From Bemisia tabaci (taxonomy: Eukaryota > Arthropoda > Insecta > Hemiptera > Aleyrodidae): a DNA stretch of 64,000 nt. Numbering within the stretch: the stretch's first letter is position 1; each line of letters opens with the position of its first letter. The notes beneath the pieces are model-generated. The model searched no databases and was not told the origin of the DNA. It was given only the letters and a program-made list of their open reading frames with translations. The position numbers were made by a program, and so were the translations under genes. Below are positions 22,729 through 35,100 of the stretch, piece by piece. The stretch covers positions 16,017,883 through 16,081,882 of the forward strand of contig NC_092802.1 in assembly GCF_918797505.1 (NCBI RefSeq), read 5' to 3'.

Positions 22729-23605
22729 AGGTTCTTGCCTATTTTAACGGCGGTCCCTTTAAAATTTTGGGGGTGTCCAAAAGTTGTTTTCTTTGATGTA
22801 ACAACAATCACAAAATATTAAGTCTTTATTTCAATCTGTTCAAAAGTTACGGGGTTGATGGCTGTTGTATCTTTTGTAGTAATCCAATATTTTACGATTC
22901 TTTTCTCTTTCACACCTCTTTGATCGACGGTTATATTGTTACCTATTTTTTGTACACATTTGTTAATAAATAAGACTGACCCGTAAAATTGTAAAAAAAA
23001 ATAAACAGAGTGAACGAAGTGAACAGTGTGAACAGAGTGAACAGAGTAAATAAATAAAACAAACAAAATGAAAATATTCAGGATTAAAAATTTTGTTAAC
23101 AAACTTGTCAAATAATGACGCAGAAAAACTGGGAGCGCAGCGCGACGGTAACACCATATAAATTTCCGAGAATGCGTGACCCTGGGAATGCTCCAGGCGC
23201 ATGCAAGTCATTTCCAGTATGAATGCTTATGATTTAACGCGCATAGTTCGGAAATAAAATCCTCAATAAAGTAAGTCAGTTGCAATCACACTTCCAGGAT
23301 GGACATCCTACATGCATTATGTGCTGAAGCCTCTCCTTATGTTGTTGCATTTACCCATTTTCCCACCGCTTCAAATGAATCATCATATTCGGACTTGCAT
23401 TTTGATTCGAGGTTCGAAAGCCGGTGCCAATTTTCAGATGAATTGATTGCATTAAAATCATACTCTCATGGACAATATCGATGGCTAAAATCACACGATG
23501 CGGATAAACCTCTTCTGGAATGTTTGGAAATTCTTGATTATATGTATTGAATTGAGTGCCTTAAAAAATAATCAAACAAACTACAATCCTCCTTAAAATT
23601 TCCAT
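22729..23605. other. Unique sequence with a short tandem repeat
   Basis: Positions 23007-23051 are four to five degenerate copies of GTGAACAGA(G). An 83-codon ORF at 23299-23550 starts just after a CTTCCAG acceptor-like word but has no known domain. Confidence 0.4.
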
Positions 23606-23809
23606 CACCGAAAAAAAGTTCTGTAGTAATACCACAGATGTTAAAAAAATGTGCGACAACTCTTGGATGTTGTCATTAACACTCTGGTGTTAAAATAACG
23701 TCCTAGGATGTTACTTTTACGTCTTAGAATGTTACTTAAACACCAGAGTGTTAATGAAAATATCCAAGAGTTGTTGCACATTTTTTTATATCTTTTTCTT
23801 TTCGCGGTG
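23606..23809. mobile_element. CACTG-clan foldback MITE H
   Basis: Ends CACCGAAAAAAAGTTCTG and CTTTTCTTTTCGCGGTG. Long inner arms (ATTAACACTCTGGTGTTAAA paired with its inverse near 23733) make most of it a hairpin. No flanking duplication seen. Confidence 0.8.
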
Positions 23810-24212
23810 TAGGTATTAGGGTGTTAGAAAATTCAAAGGAATGATGTTCATAAAATATGTTAGTTTCCTTGAATATTTTATCCAGTTTTGACTCTCTCGT
23901 GTGCCCATTTTCGGTGCATGTAATTTCTCCTTTAAAGGTTTACTTAATTTAATGACTGAATGGGTGTCTGCAAAAACGACCTTCATTTATTTGTGACTTT
24001 TTTTTGGTTACAGCTTTCAGCTTTTAGTGTAACAACACTCACAAAGAGGCTCTCTGGTCATGCACTAAAGGGAAGAAAAAGAAACAACTGACAAAATGGG
24101 TTTGGCGTTTGGGTACGGATGTACTTTATTTTTTTCTCCTAGTGACAATGATAACTCGAAATCGCCAAAAATGGTTTACGATTGTTTTTGCAGACACCTA
24201 TTTTGAAAAATG
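23810..24212. other. No feature recognised
   Basis: AT-rich unique sequence. Confidence 0.45.
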
Positions 24213-24636
24213 AAAAACAGTAGAGTATCTATATTGAGAGAGTATGGCCACTGGCGTTACCACCTCTGATTGGCTGAGCCATCTTAGGCTAAATGGAGCC
24301 CTTAGGACCCAAAAATGGCGGACGCCATAAATTAATGTAATGCAAAATGACTCAAAATGTAGTTTTCTTTGCTTATCGTAACGAGAAATTTACTCAAATG
24401 CACTATTGCGACATCTTTACATATTTTTAAGGCTAATCGTGTGCAATTTTTGAGAAAAATTATCTTAGATGTAGTAAGGTTGGCAGCAAGTGCGGTTGGT
24501 GATAACCGTCAAAAGTTGGCAATGACCCCCCTCCCATCCACAAAAACCAAAACAAAGTACCGCCATTTTCGGGTCCTAAGCTTCTCCATGGGGCCCAGTG
24601 GCCATACTCTCTCAATATAGGTACTCTAAAAAACAG
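24213..24636. mobile_element. hAT-like MITE O with 8-bp duplication
   Basis: The element, 24221-24628, has inverted ends TAGAGTATCTATATTGAGAG and CTCTCAATATAGGTACTCTA, then GAGTATGGCCACTGG-type subterminal sequence. AAAAACAG lies directly outside both ends (24213-24220, 24629-24636), fitting hAT. The interior is non-coding. Confidence 0.85.
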
Positions 24637-25109
24637 ATGATATTGATTTCCCGGAAAAAAATACTCCCGAAATGCGGCAACATTGCCACCGACGTAGCGC
24701 ACTGTAAGCACTGGTATTGAATTGTCGAGAAAAAATATTAACTTCTGAATAAGAATCAAGGCCGCTGTTCCCATCAGCAACGTGAGAAAAGAGAGCTAAA
24801 GAAGACTCTAAGATGCAAAATCCACGCCGTGATTCAATTTATGCATCCGGGACGCATCTTGATTGAATGAAATCAATAAGCTTTGCTCCACTTTTGATTG
24901 ACTCTTAATTCGTTACGGCGGACGCCGAGTCATACTGCCGACTCAATGACAATGTTTCACCTTGATTGAACGTAGGAGAAGTTTACGGGAGATGGAAAAA
25001 AAAATTCGAAACGGGAAAACTTAAAATAATTAGAAAAAATGGAGAGGAAAACTGAAGAATGGCACTATAGGACAGTTAAACTTTAAGAGATGCAGTCAAC
25101 CTCACCCAA
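24637..25109. other. No feature recognised
   Basis: Unique sequence; no gene supported. Confidence 0.45.
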
Positions 25110-25319
25110 CACTGGAAAAAAAAAATCTTAAATTTGCCGCCAAGAAGTATTTCTTCTTAAATCAAGAATTTTGCTGGTTAATATAAGCTACTTTTTTGCT
25201 TAACCCAAGCATTATTTTTCTTGAATCAAGAAAAAGTCAGCTTAAAGCAAGATAAAGAAAATTCTTGGCTGCAAATTCAAGAATTATCATGCTTGATCCA
25301 AGCTACTTTTTTTTCAGTG
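25110..25319. mobile_element. CACTG-clan MITE I, copy 1
   Basis: Ends CACTGGAAAAAAAAAA and CTTTTTTTTCAGTG. The interior alternates words such as TTCTTGAATCAAGAA, AATTTGCCGCCAAGAA and TGCTTGATCCAAGC, shared with the copy at 43972. Mostly self-complementary. Confidence 0.82.
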
Positions 25320-25454
25320 AGGGTGTGGACCCATAGCACCATTTCTCCATCTTGTTACACCCAGGTCAGGCCACTTCTTAGTGTTTTTTTCCTCACCCAA
25401 AGCTCCCTCGGATATGGTAAATTTGAAAATGTGTGATCCGGACTACAGAGCAGT

Positions 25455-25681
25455 TTCAATATCAGTATCGAATGCGATATTTTTCCTCTTAAAAAACCCT
25501 GCCTTTAATACGTTTAATTTCTTTGTCAAATTTGTTACATGAATTTTTTAGTCTCATGACAACAGAGGCGCGATCTCAAAATTCCAAAAAAATGAGAAGT
25601 AGCTGCAATTATGGAACGAATTGATGCGATATATCGCACGTCGCTCTGACACAAAAAATGGCAACCGTCGAATCACCTTGA
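25455..25681. mobile_element. MITE N, copy 2, right half only
   Basis: From ATCAGTATCGAATGCGATAT to CGTCGAATCACC it matches the right half of N1; the terminal TTGA (25678-25681) is one change from TTAA. The left arm is missing. Confidence 0.78.
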
Positions 25682-25767
25682 GGTATTGGTTGCGAACACC
25701 CTATCGATCCTTTTCATAGGTTTAAATGTCAGATCAATCGATATATCGCAAAGCACGCCACGCCACC
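25682..25767. mobile_element. M2-type element, half copy
   Basis: Matches the right half of 21836-21997: AACACCCTATCGATCC, CATAGGTTTAAATG, TCGATATATCGCAAAGCACG, then CCACGCCAC, the inverse of the CAGTGGCGTGG end. It abuts N2 directly. Confidence 0.7.
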
Positions 25768-26180
25768 GACGCAAACGGGGAGACTCGCCCGAGAAAAGCC
25801 CTGAAAGCTCTCGCATCTGAACCTCCCACCCACAACTCGACGCTCGGGCCGGCCGAAGCGAGGCGTTGTCTTTCCTCCTCTTTGTTCTCCACAGCGGCGT
25901 CGTATTGTTCTGCGGTCGCGGCGGGGTGGAGGCCGGGGGGGTTTGGGGGCGTGGCCGGGGCCCGGTCGCGCGCCAATGGCGTGGCTCCCTCGCGGCCCCC
26001 CTCCACCCCCGCCCATCTGCGCCGTCCGGGTTTAGGATCCTATTGTGCCCCCCGCTTTATTCGCGACGCGATACATTCTCCGTGCGGAACCCGGGAACGA
26101 CTTCCGCCTACTTCTCGCTATTGTGTACCTTTCGTTTCTCGTGATGCATCGCTTCGAGTGAAAGAGTTAGTGTAGATTTG
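25768..26180. other. GC-rich island, no gene supported
   Basis: GC-rich, CpG-rich sequence open in several frames on both strands (up to 149 codons). No domain recognised; openness in many frames is expected from composition alone. It could be a promoter-associated island or 5-prime exon of a gene lying elsewhere. Confidence 0.35.
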
Positions 26181-26745
26181 GGATTTTAGTTTTCTGCACC
26201 GCTCCTATTTCCCTCGAGTTAGGTTAGGTTAGGTTAGGTTAGGTTAGTACCGAATTCCGGAACTTGAAGGATTTTCCTGAATTTTTCCCGGAACTTTTAG
26301 AAATACCCAAAATGTTTTGGATCTTTTGCATTTCCCGGTACTTTTTCGGAAATTGTGAAAAAATCTAAAAACAATCCTGGAAATTTGACGTCATGAGTGG
26401 GAGAAATCGGAACAAAATGGTTAAGGTTTTTGGTATGGTTAATGGTAAAGATTTTAGTTTTCTGCGACGTTCCCATTTCCCTCAAGTTAGGTTCGGTTAG
26501 GTTAGTACTGAATTCCGGAACTTTTAGGATTTTCCTGAATTTTTCCCAGAAATTTTGGAATACCCAAAATGTTCCGGATCTTTTGCATTTCCTGGCGAAC
26601 TTTTTCGGAAATTTTGAAAAAATCTTAAAGCAATCCCGGAACTTTTGACGTCTTGAGTGGGAGAAATCGGAAGAAAAAAGTTCCAAATCCCGGAATTTTT
26701 GACGGATATGGAATGGGAGCCCTGCCAGGGCTCCCATATCTACCA
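26181..26745. repeat. 268-bp tandem duplication with TTAGG repeats
   Basis: Two diverged units start with ATTTTAGTTTTCTGC at 26183 and 26451. Each holds a GTTAGGTTAGG block (six units at about 26218-26247, three degenerate ones at about 26485-26502), then TCCGGAACTT..AGGATTTTCC. TTAGG is the usual insect telomere repeat. A related piece without TTAGG lies at 53886-54125. Confidence 0.85.
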
Positions 26746-26754
26746 TACTAAAGT

Positions 26755-27250
26755 TTAATTTTGGTAAAACATTATTCGTTCTCCTAGGAGCTTGTGTTGC
26801 CTACCCGGTCAGAAAAAACCGAAACGATTGGACCTCCAATCAGCTACCCAACTCAATGCGTATCTGCTGAACAGGCACTTAATTCTTGTACCCGAACTTA
26901 ATTTTGACGAGATACCACTATTCGCACTCGTGGGAGCTCGTGGTGCCTATCCTCCCAATTGAAGGCGGATCAATGCGAAATAACATCGCGATGCTAGAAC
27001 TGAGTGCGCACCTACTCAAAAGTCCATGAAATCTTTCGAACGGGCTCAACTTTGATTATATACCACTAATCGTGCTCCTGTGCTGGCAGATGAAGGCGAA
27101 TCAATTTGAAATTACGTTGCAAGAACCTAACGCATATCTGCAGTGAAGTTGTGCATTCCTTTCACATAAATTAACCCTCGATGATATACCACTATTCATT
27201 CTCTTGGGAGCCCGTGCTGCCTAACCAGTCAAATGAAGGCGAAACAATTA
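26755..27250. repeat. Degenerate tandem array of about 125-150 bp units
   Basis: About four diverged units share ATACCACTATTCG, CTC-TGGGAGC, GTGCTGCCTA and GAAGGCGAATCAAT words (near 26770, 26911, 27058 and 27188). A related inverted piece lies at about 40650-40850. Old satellite-like sequence. Confidence 0.65.
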
Positions 27251-28434
27251 GACGTCATTGGAAAGATAACCGTCTGCAAGTACGTAGTTACATCAATACA
27301 ATCTTTTAATTTTCCTTCATGATGTAAACAACACTCTCAGTTTCCCCTATGTTTCAGACAAGATTTTAATTCAAATCCACTCGCTCCCGGAGATTCTCTC
27401 ATTAGGGATCCTACGGGGTCATTCGTAAAACACACCTGTTTTCGTTCGGCCGAAGTTCTATTCCAGGACCCCGTTCCGGATCCTGGCTACAGGGCAGGAA
27501 CCGCGTATCCAGACGAGGTCTCCAATCGGGACATACGTGGTTCTTCGTTCGCACGGTGGAGCAGGACGACGCGAACATACATTATATTAGATTTGTCACT
27601 TCAAAAGGGCCCCGTCCGGGGATTCAAGGGGTTTACGAAGAAGCCGGCCGGAGCAGGGCTTAATGCAGTTAAACAGGGTCCGCGCGGGAGTTTCCGGGAA
27701 AACAAGGACGGGATGAAGTTGGGAGCCGGCGGAATCAAAACGAAAGAGTAAACAGAACAAAACATCCGGAGATCGCAGCGGACTAAATGTTAAATGAGAG
27801 GATCCGGGGACATTTTAATGAGATAAAGTATAAACGATGAATTCCTTCCTCCTCCCACCCCCCCCTCGCGGACGCGACCTCCCCTCCCCTCCCGTTCGCC
27901 CCTCCCGGAAGGGATGCCGCGCCAAAGAGACGCGGATCCTCAAACGCTGCCGTGCTCATGCTCATCATCCGCGCTGTAATATCATTTATCTTTGTTCCTC
28001 TTTCGCAAATATAATACCTGAGTACCTATTTATTTTCCCGAGGAACCCTCCCCCCCCCTCTCTCTCTCCCTCCCGAGTTCGATAAATAAACAGACGCGGA
28101 AAATAAACCTTTCATTATTCGCGGCGAAAAAATACAATTCGTGTCGTGCGGGGTTGTTTTCTTTCCTTTCCGCCCCCCCCCCTCCGATCGTCCTTTTACC
28201 TCGGATCTTTCTCTCATTTTCCCCTGTCTACCCCCCCCCCCCCGGGTCGTCCGATTCTCTTTTACCTCCGCGATAAATGCGGATAAAACGAGCCGTTCAT
28301 TACGGACAGGGGAGCCGATGCCCGCACCTCTTTTCCGGGCAGGGGTTTTTCCGGCTCAAGGGATGCCTGTGTTTTCAAAAGAGCAGAGTTTCTAGCTTGA
28401 AATGCCCTGTCCTCTCCGAGGGTTTCGTTTTTCT
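27251..28434. other. GC-rich unique sequence with C-runs
   Basis: No gene supported. C-runs lie near 28050, 28172 and 28231-28243, and the region is locally pyrimidine-rich. ORFs of 61-95 codons follow composition. Confidence 0.4.
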
Positions 28435-28570
28435 GGGATGTATCGATTGATATGCCATTGAAACCTATGAAGAAATATCGATTATCAGGGTGTTCGCAAC
28501 TAACAGGTTCATATAATCGATCCTTTGCCATAGCCTCAAATGGAATCATATCGATTGTTGATTATCACGC
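28435..28570. mobile_element. M2-type element, diverged copy
   Basis: TGTATCGATTGATATGCCAT, AAACCTATG, CAGGGTGTTCGCAACTAACA and CCATAGCCTCAAATGG follow the same order as in 21836-21997. Confidence 0.65.
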
Positions 28571-28755
28571 CTGATTCCCTTGAATTGGACTATTTGACCA
28601 GAGTCAGCCTAATTGAACGTCCAATCGTTTCCACAAGGAAACGCATTCCACACGTAGATCATCGTGAAGTTAGGATTGTACATCAGACTTTTCCGATGCG
28701 CTCATCGTGATTTTATCGAGCTATTTACTATGAGAAGCAACTCTTCTTTTTAATG

Positions 28756-28763
28756 CACCCTGG

Positions 28764-28821
<58 letters not shown>

Positions 28822-28880
28822 CACCCATGGAAAAAGTAGCTATGGGCTATATGGACATACCGTCCGCGTTCACGAGAAAA
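28756..28880. mobile_element. Foldback V, copy 2, left part with A55 tract
   Basis: CACCCTGG is followed by 55 A (28764-28818), then CTCCACCCATGG and GGGCTATATGGACATACCGT, matching the left arm of V1 (18157). V1 has ten A at the same place, so the terminal A-run appears to have expanded. The right arm is missing. Confidence 0.75.
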
Positions 28881-29702
28881 TTTCACAGAAAATTTCAAGG
28901 CGTTGTGATGCTTGTTCTCTTAAAATGTAACATGAGAGGAGGTTGGGCAACATTTTTGTTTGTTTTTTTGTCAATTTTATTGTGGATTTTCCCAACCACG
29001 TCGGATTTTGCCTGATTCCTCCTCATGTTCGAAAATTTAAGCAACATTCCGACTTGAATTTTTGTGAGTGTTTTTTGATAAAGTATAGGGGCATTTCACA
29101 AAAAAGTTTACAATCGTATGTTGTTTAATTCTCTGTCTACGAAATAAAACGTGTGATGAAATGAAGCATCGTGAAATTTAGTTCTGATTGAATCCCTCCA
29201 CTTCACCAGCAGATATTTGGGGATGGCTTTATTATCTAGACCTATGAAATTAATGAGACCTCAAATTCGTTGCTTATTTATCTGAAATAATCTCGGAGTA
29301 AATTAAAAAAATTCCAGCCCAATCAGATTTCCAATTTATGTTTCCAGAATGAAGTTTATCGCCTTTGCTAGTGCAGTGTAGTGCAGTGCCTTCTAGATTC
29401 TTGGTACAGTTTGTGGTATCAGCAGTGATTGAAGGCGCGCAAATTTAATCTGCTCACAGTGCAGCCACCCAAGCTTGTCATATAATCATATTGTAGGTTA
29501 TAATATGAGTATAGTAAGTACCTTGTGAGAGGCCATGAGGGCTCAGCTCAGCATTTCATGTATTTTTCCACAACTTTTACTCCCATGATCCATGCTGAAT
29601 ACTCAGATTGCTTTGAACTCGTAACCCTCTTGAACAATTACAGTATTGACCTCAACGTTTATAAAAAAAAATTTAAATCCTGCCTCAACCGATTACGTTG
29701 CT
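28881..29702. other. AT-rich unique sequence
   Basis: No supported gene; short ORFs only. Confidence 0.45.
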
Positions 29703-30171
29703 CAGATTAGCAGTGCGACGACTCTAATATATACACTGAAAATAAAATCTCAGTGTATTTACTAAGATGAGGGTAAAATTACCAAGAATTCAGGGTTCTA
29801 TTTGATCCCAGTTTTTTCTTGGTAAAATTACCATTTATGAAATTCTTAATTTTACTGAGAAATCTCGGTCAAATTATTGAACTTTCTCGGTAATTTTACT
29901 GGACCCCGGTAAACACGCCAATATTTTGTATCGACTGTGGTAGAATTACTGAGATAAAATGACAAAGGTACCGGGAATTGATTACCAATAAAAGTGGTAT
30001 TCTTACCTAGAAAAAACAGTAAAAATACCGGTTTTTAGGTAAGTTTACCAGTCTGTCTTGGTGAAATTACCAATAATTCGTAAAAAAAAGTGAGATGGTA
30101 AAGGTACCAACAGACCTTGGTAAAAACGTTGAGAATTTTTTTTCGGTGCAGATTAGCAGCGCGACGACTCT
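29703..30171 (-). mobile_element. MITE1, copy 4, between 23-bp direct repeats
   Basis: The element is 29734-30148 (CACTGAAAATAAAATCTCAG ... TTTTTTTTCGGTG). A 23-bp sequence starting CAGATTAGCAG lies at 29703-29725 and again, with one difference, at 30149-30171. The right copy touches the element; the left is separated from it by AATATATA. Confidence 0.85.
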
Positions 30172-30650
30172 GTGACATATTGTCCCTACGTCATCTAAAT
30201 GTTTTCCTCTCTCGAAGCAAAACCACAGCCGGGAGGGCTACAAATCAATTGCGCGAGCTCTTAATTGCAGCGTTGACCGGAGATATTCCATTTCATGGTT
30301 AGGGGATCATACCCGACCACTTGTGCACATTGTTAAGCGATTTGTCCTCTGTCAGGTTGCGTTTGTCTGTTTGCTTTGATTTGTCCTTCGTTCCCCCGCG
30401 CGGAGAGAGTAGCCCAAAGGACGAAGAGTCGATCGGAAGGATGACTGCGGACAAGTGGACAAGGGACTGTGTGATAATAGGCTTTCGAACTTGTTCACTG
30501 TCTGGGTGGGTTTTAACTTTTAAAATTCAACAAATACGCTGTTTTATTTATTTTTTATTTTTTTAATTTTAGAGTCGACAAGGGACGGTTGAACGCATTG
30601 CCTCTCTCCACAGAAGTTTCCTCGCTCAGCAGAGAGGAATATTTACATTG
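30172..30650. other. No feature recognised
   Basis: Unique sequence; an 81-codon ORF without known domains. Confidence 0.45.
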
Positions 30651-30890
30651 CACTGGAAAAAAAAAAAAAAAAAAACATTGGATCTACGGTCCAGACTCTG
30701 AAAGACAACGACAAGAAAAAGTACTTTTGATTCAATCATAATCTAGTTTAAATTAAAAACCAGGCCTCTCGAATTAAGCGGATTTCGTTTTGATTCAAGC
30801 GAAAATCCGATTGAATCAAGAGTATTTTTTCTTATCAATGTTTTCAAGAGTCTGGACTCTAGATCCAATGTGTTTTTTTTTATAATGTGC
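30651..30890. mobile_element. MITE U, copy 2
   Basis: Starts CACTGG plus an A-run, then ACATTGGATCTACGGTCCAG; ends AGACTCTAGATCCAATG-type sequence plus a T-run. The halves are inverse (GATTCAATC and GATTGAATC). The extreme right end is eroded. Confidence 0.8.
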
Positions 30891-31219
30891 GGTAGCAGGC
30901 AAAAATAATAATGAAAAACAAATACGAAACCAAGAAAAGGAAAAATAGCAATTTTGAAATGGCTCTTACATTTTTCAGCAATACCAAAAAAGTTCCGATG
31001 GAAATCTAGAGGATAAGAGGAAATATAATAGTTAACTGCCAAAGTTCTGGTGCAATATCCCAGAAAGCATTAAATGACATTTTTATGTATATATTGAGAA
31101 AACAAGAGGGAAAAAGTTCATTTTCAAGTGTTCAAACTTTACATGCGACTTTAAAAGGTTAAAGGGCTCAAAGTATTGCTACGGGACTAAAAATTAAGTC
31201 GTTCTTTTGCAATCAGCAC
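30891..31219. other. No feature recognised
   Basis: AT-rich unique sequence. Confidence 0.45.
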
Positions 31220-32050
31220 TAGGGCCGGATTTACCTATACTTGCCGCCTATGGGCCGCCTGTATTTTGCCGTCCCCTTCTCATTCGTTTTGAAACGTCAA
31301 TAAAAACCATCGAGTGAACGTGCCAGCGGGGGAAGGATGCAGAAGACGCGTTTACTTGTGTTGGACAATATTTTTTGGGAAATCCCTGTCAACGCTACTA
31401 GCATAAGTTCACGGAACTTTGCGCGAAAGTTAAGTTCCGTAAACCTATCTCTGTGTGGACAAGGTCTTCCATTCATAAGAAATGAACGAAAAAATTATGG
31501 ATGAACAAACATAAATGTGGATTAATGATTTTAACTTCCGCCGCCGCGCCTCGCAGACTGCATTGTTTTTGACGCAATGCGTGAAGTATTCACGCAGTCT
31601 TGTAGGCGCTATGCGTCTCACGCTGACCGCACTGTGTTTGGCGCAATGCGTGAGGTATTCATGCATTCTTGTAGGCACTATCCGTTTCACGCTGACTGCA
31701 GTGACTGCACTGTGCTTGATGCAATGCGTGAAGAATTCGTGCAGTCTTGTAGGCGCTGATATGTGTTACATGCCGACCGCCGCGCAGAGGGCTTCTCCTT
31801 TTCATCCCAAGTCCTCTGTCATCATTTCTCTCTAAGTCGCGCCGCGCCGTTCCAGGCCTAATTGCGTGTTTGGTTTCTTTCTGAACTCGACTAATTAAAG
31901 GTGCTGTCTCTTGTATCACTGAAAGACGACAAAATTAGAAATTACTATACTCTCGGGAAATGAGAAATTTTGTTGCCTTTTCTCATTTGTAGGTAATTTC
32001 TTTTTCTAAATTCCATTTTTCTTATACCTACATTTGAAAATTGCAAAATT
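31220..32050 (-). mobile_element. hAT-like element D, copy 3
   Basis: Reverse-orientation copy, nearly complete: terminus TAGGGCCGGATTTACC (31220), a shared 300-bp arm, three subrepeats (GCAATGCGTGA-GTATTCA at about 31574, 31640 and 31720), then sequence matching D5 back to AAAATTGCAAAATTT. It ends where MITE A2 begins; the other CAGGG terminus is lost. ORFs of 60-106 codons here are repeat translations. Confidence 0.85.
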
Positions 32051-32166
32051 TTTAGGGGAAAGTTATGAATATTTTTCCGAGAAATTTTCAAGAACTTTAG
32101 TCATAATTGCGAACAAAATTATCTGAAAAATTGGAAGAAGAATATTTACAAACTTTCCCGAAAATT

Positions 32167-35100
32167 GAGATGTTGCATGTGTGAGGAATGAGCCTCTAGA
32201 CAGGGTAAGAACTGGAGGCTCTAAGCACATGAATCTGCATCAGAATTTCGCGTAGAATTCAATGGTACAAACGGGAATTCATGAAACCAACTAATAAGCG
32301 AGATATTTGCGTAAATAGACTGCGCATTTTTGTAAATCCCGCTCGCCTAATATACGAATGACGTCACATTTGTAGCCAATAGGATTGTCGCAGCGCTGCG
32401 CAGCGCCGACTGAGCATCGGCCATCGAAAACGTCCAACGCTCCCAACGCCGGGATCGTAAACAAACGAAAATTGATAACAGGAAGGACCCAAGCACCCAA
32501 GCAACTCGAAATCTTTTAATTTTCATTAATTACAGTCCATGTTCGACTTCAAGAAAGCATTTGACAACCATTTTCCTCGTATTTTATAACCTGGAGCCAC
32601 AGCCTATCGGCTCATTGTAATGTGCACTCTGAGAATCAGTTCCACAAGTCCAAACCCTGACATTCTTTTCTTTGACCATTCTCTTTTCATTCTCGCCACA
32701 ATTTAAGTGTTATGCAGTTTCTTTATCTAAAATATGTGGTCTTGAATTCATTCAGGAGTCAGAAGTTTACCTTTCTTTTAGTATTACAGCCCTTTGACCC
32801 CTCAAACTTCACCGATATGACCTCATGTAGTTCAAGGTTTCTCTGGCCCGAACCGAGTGATTACACATCTGAGGTGTGTCTCATGGTTCTTCAAATTAGC
32901 AGTTTAGAACTAAATTAGGGACTGCAGTGACTCAATCCAGTTCTGCTTTCTTGTTCAATGTTTGTTATCAGTGTCTGTTCTTTTACGTGACCAATCTAGT
33001 GCATGCACTGTTACGCTATAAGTACAGGTATTATTGCTTTTTTCCTGCTGTCAGACCTTTTTCTTAAGCCTGCTGATTCACCACAGAATCTGCCCTAGTT
33101 GTGTAAATAATTTGGTGTGTAGTTATTGAGTTAATACCTCCTTGCGGTGATGCAAACTTTCTCAGATCCGTCATAAGTGGGTATTGCATTTAGACGCTCA
33201 CTCGGACCAGATGAAATCACTGCTCTAGCAGCTTCAAATTTATACTTTGATCTCTGATTCACTAATAAATAACACTTTATGGTGTCATTTATATTTAATC
33301 AGTTCAAAGCTAATTCGACAATGAATCATCAATGGTCCGATCGAAAAAGGAATTTTCTGGTGTGTGCTACGGCTGAATCGACATTACCTACAACTCAACT
33401 TTCGAAAGCATGAACCTTAAAAAAATTCATCAGGAACTGGTAGTTGGTAAGTAATAATTATGTTAGCACTCTCCTATTTCTGAAGAGATGTGTGTCCTGT
33501 AAATTTCAGAATATACTCTCCTGCCATATATCTAAAGAGGAATACAACATCTCAAGTGGGTGAAGTTATAAAATTGTGGAAATTGGTCATTTAAAGGGCT
33601 TTTCTGCTCGAAGACATGACTGAACCAATCTGAAAGCTGTGAGTTACGAATGATGGAGGGTCCAAGGTGTCTTCCCTGCTTTAAAAGATAAGGAATTGTG
33701 CCTCAGGCCTTAAATGCTATTGGAAATTCCAAACATTGTGAATTCAAATGCACGCTACACTTCATCAATGAATATGGAAATTTGTCTCAGAGAAAATCTG
33801 ATAAGACCATTCTGGTAGTTATTTATTTCTGGTTTCTTAATTTCAGAATTTTTGTATTCTAGTTATCATCAAATGCTAATCAACAGATATTGCACAAAAC
33901 AGTTGCTAATTATTTGAGGATTCATTTCTTAATCAGTATGTTTTATGTGTTTCATGCAGCGACGAGCCTTACTGAATTTCATGAAATGAAGTGATCACAC
34001 CTACTTACAGCAACATAGTTAGGTCATCCTCCAAGCGTTAAGAAAATATTTTTCCTCTCTTTTAAGAATTCAGGGCGAGTAAAACCTGCTCAACAAAAGT
34101 TTGTGTAAGATTGTTCCATTCAAAATCACCTAAGAATCATTTCAATGGTAAAGTTGCCAACGATTCCTAATGAAAGTCGTTTGGTTCACTGAATTTTTCA
34201 GGTACCGAAAGATGAAAGGATCTTGAAAAGTCATAGAATTACATCCCACCATGAAAACAAGTTGGGAAAAACAGTTCAGATTGACCAGGGATGACATTTG
34301 TAACATTTACTTCTCAAACCAATCTAATGGCCAAACATAGGTATCATTTGCAAAACGTGTAAATTACATATCCTGAATACGTTGCTCAAACTTTCTACAT
34401 CCAGTTCAGATTTTCAAAGGGAAGCAAGTCAGCATATTGTTTGAATTAATTACTGAATTTTCTGCCCATGTAGAGGAAAAATATCACATTTCAGAGATTT
34501 TGTTGAATGATTTTTTAATTGAGAAATTAAGAGGAACAGGAACTCTGAATCTTTGTGAATTTAGGTAAGTGGTTTCCCAGTTTAGCCTTGTCATTAACAT
34601 CCTCTTTTTGCCATGAATGATTATCCACAAACGTAAGCATACTCACACTAACTGTCCAACAACAGATCCGTATGTACCCTGGTGATACCTTAGTAACTTC
34701 AGATGTCTTACCTTTTGAACTACTTGAATGGTTGAAATATATTTTCACTTCAAGACGGATGGTCATGTCCTGATTAAAGCTTTCGAAAATTGAATGTAGT
34801 GTCGATTCAGCCATAGCACGCACCAGAAAATTCCTTTTTCGATCGGACCATTGATGATTCATTGTCGAATTAGCTTTGAACTGATTAAATATAAATGACA
34901 CCATAAAGTGTTATTTATTAGTGAATCAGAGATCAAAGTATAAATTTGGAGCTGCTAGAGCAGTGATTTCATCTGGTCCGAGTGAGCGTCTAAATGCAAT
35001 ACCCACTTATGACGGATCTGAGAAAGTTTGCATCACCGCAAGGAGGTATTAACTCAATAACTACACACCAAATTATTTACACAACTAGGGCAGATTCTGT

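Noticed and set aside
25726..26175. 149-codon ORF as a coding exon
   Set aside because: GC-rich sequence is open in several frames on both strands here; no domain, no splice evidence.
26218..26247. True telomere end
   Set aside because: Only about six TTAGG units, embedded in a duplicated unit with ordinary sequence on both sides.
34527..34904. 125-codon ORF on the minus strand as a transposase of palindrome C
   Set aside because: Too short, lacks recognisable catalytic DDE or DNA-binding motifs, and half of it lies in the palindrome arm.
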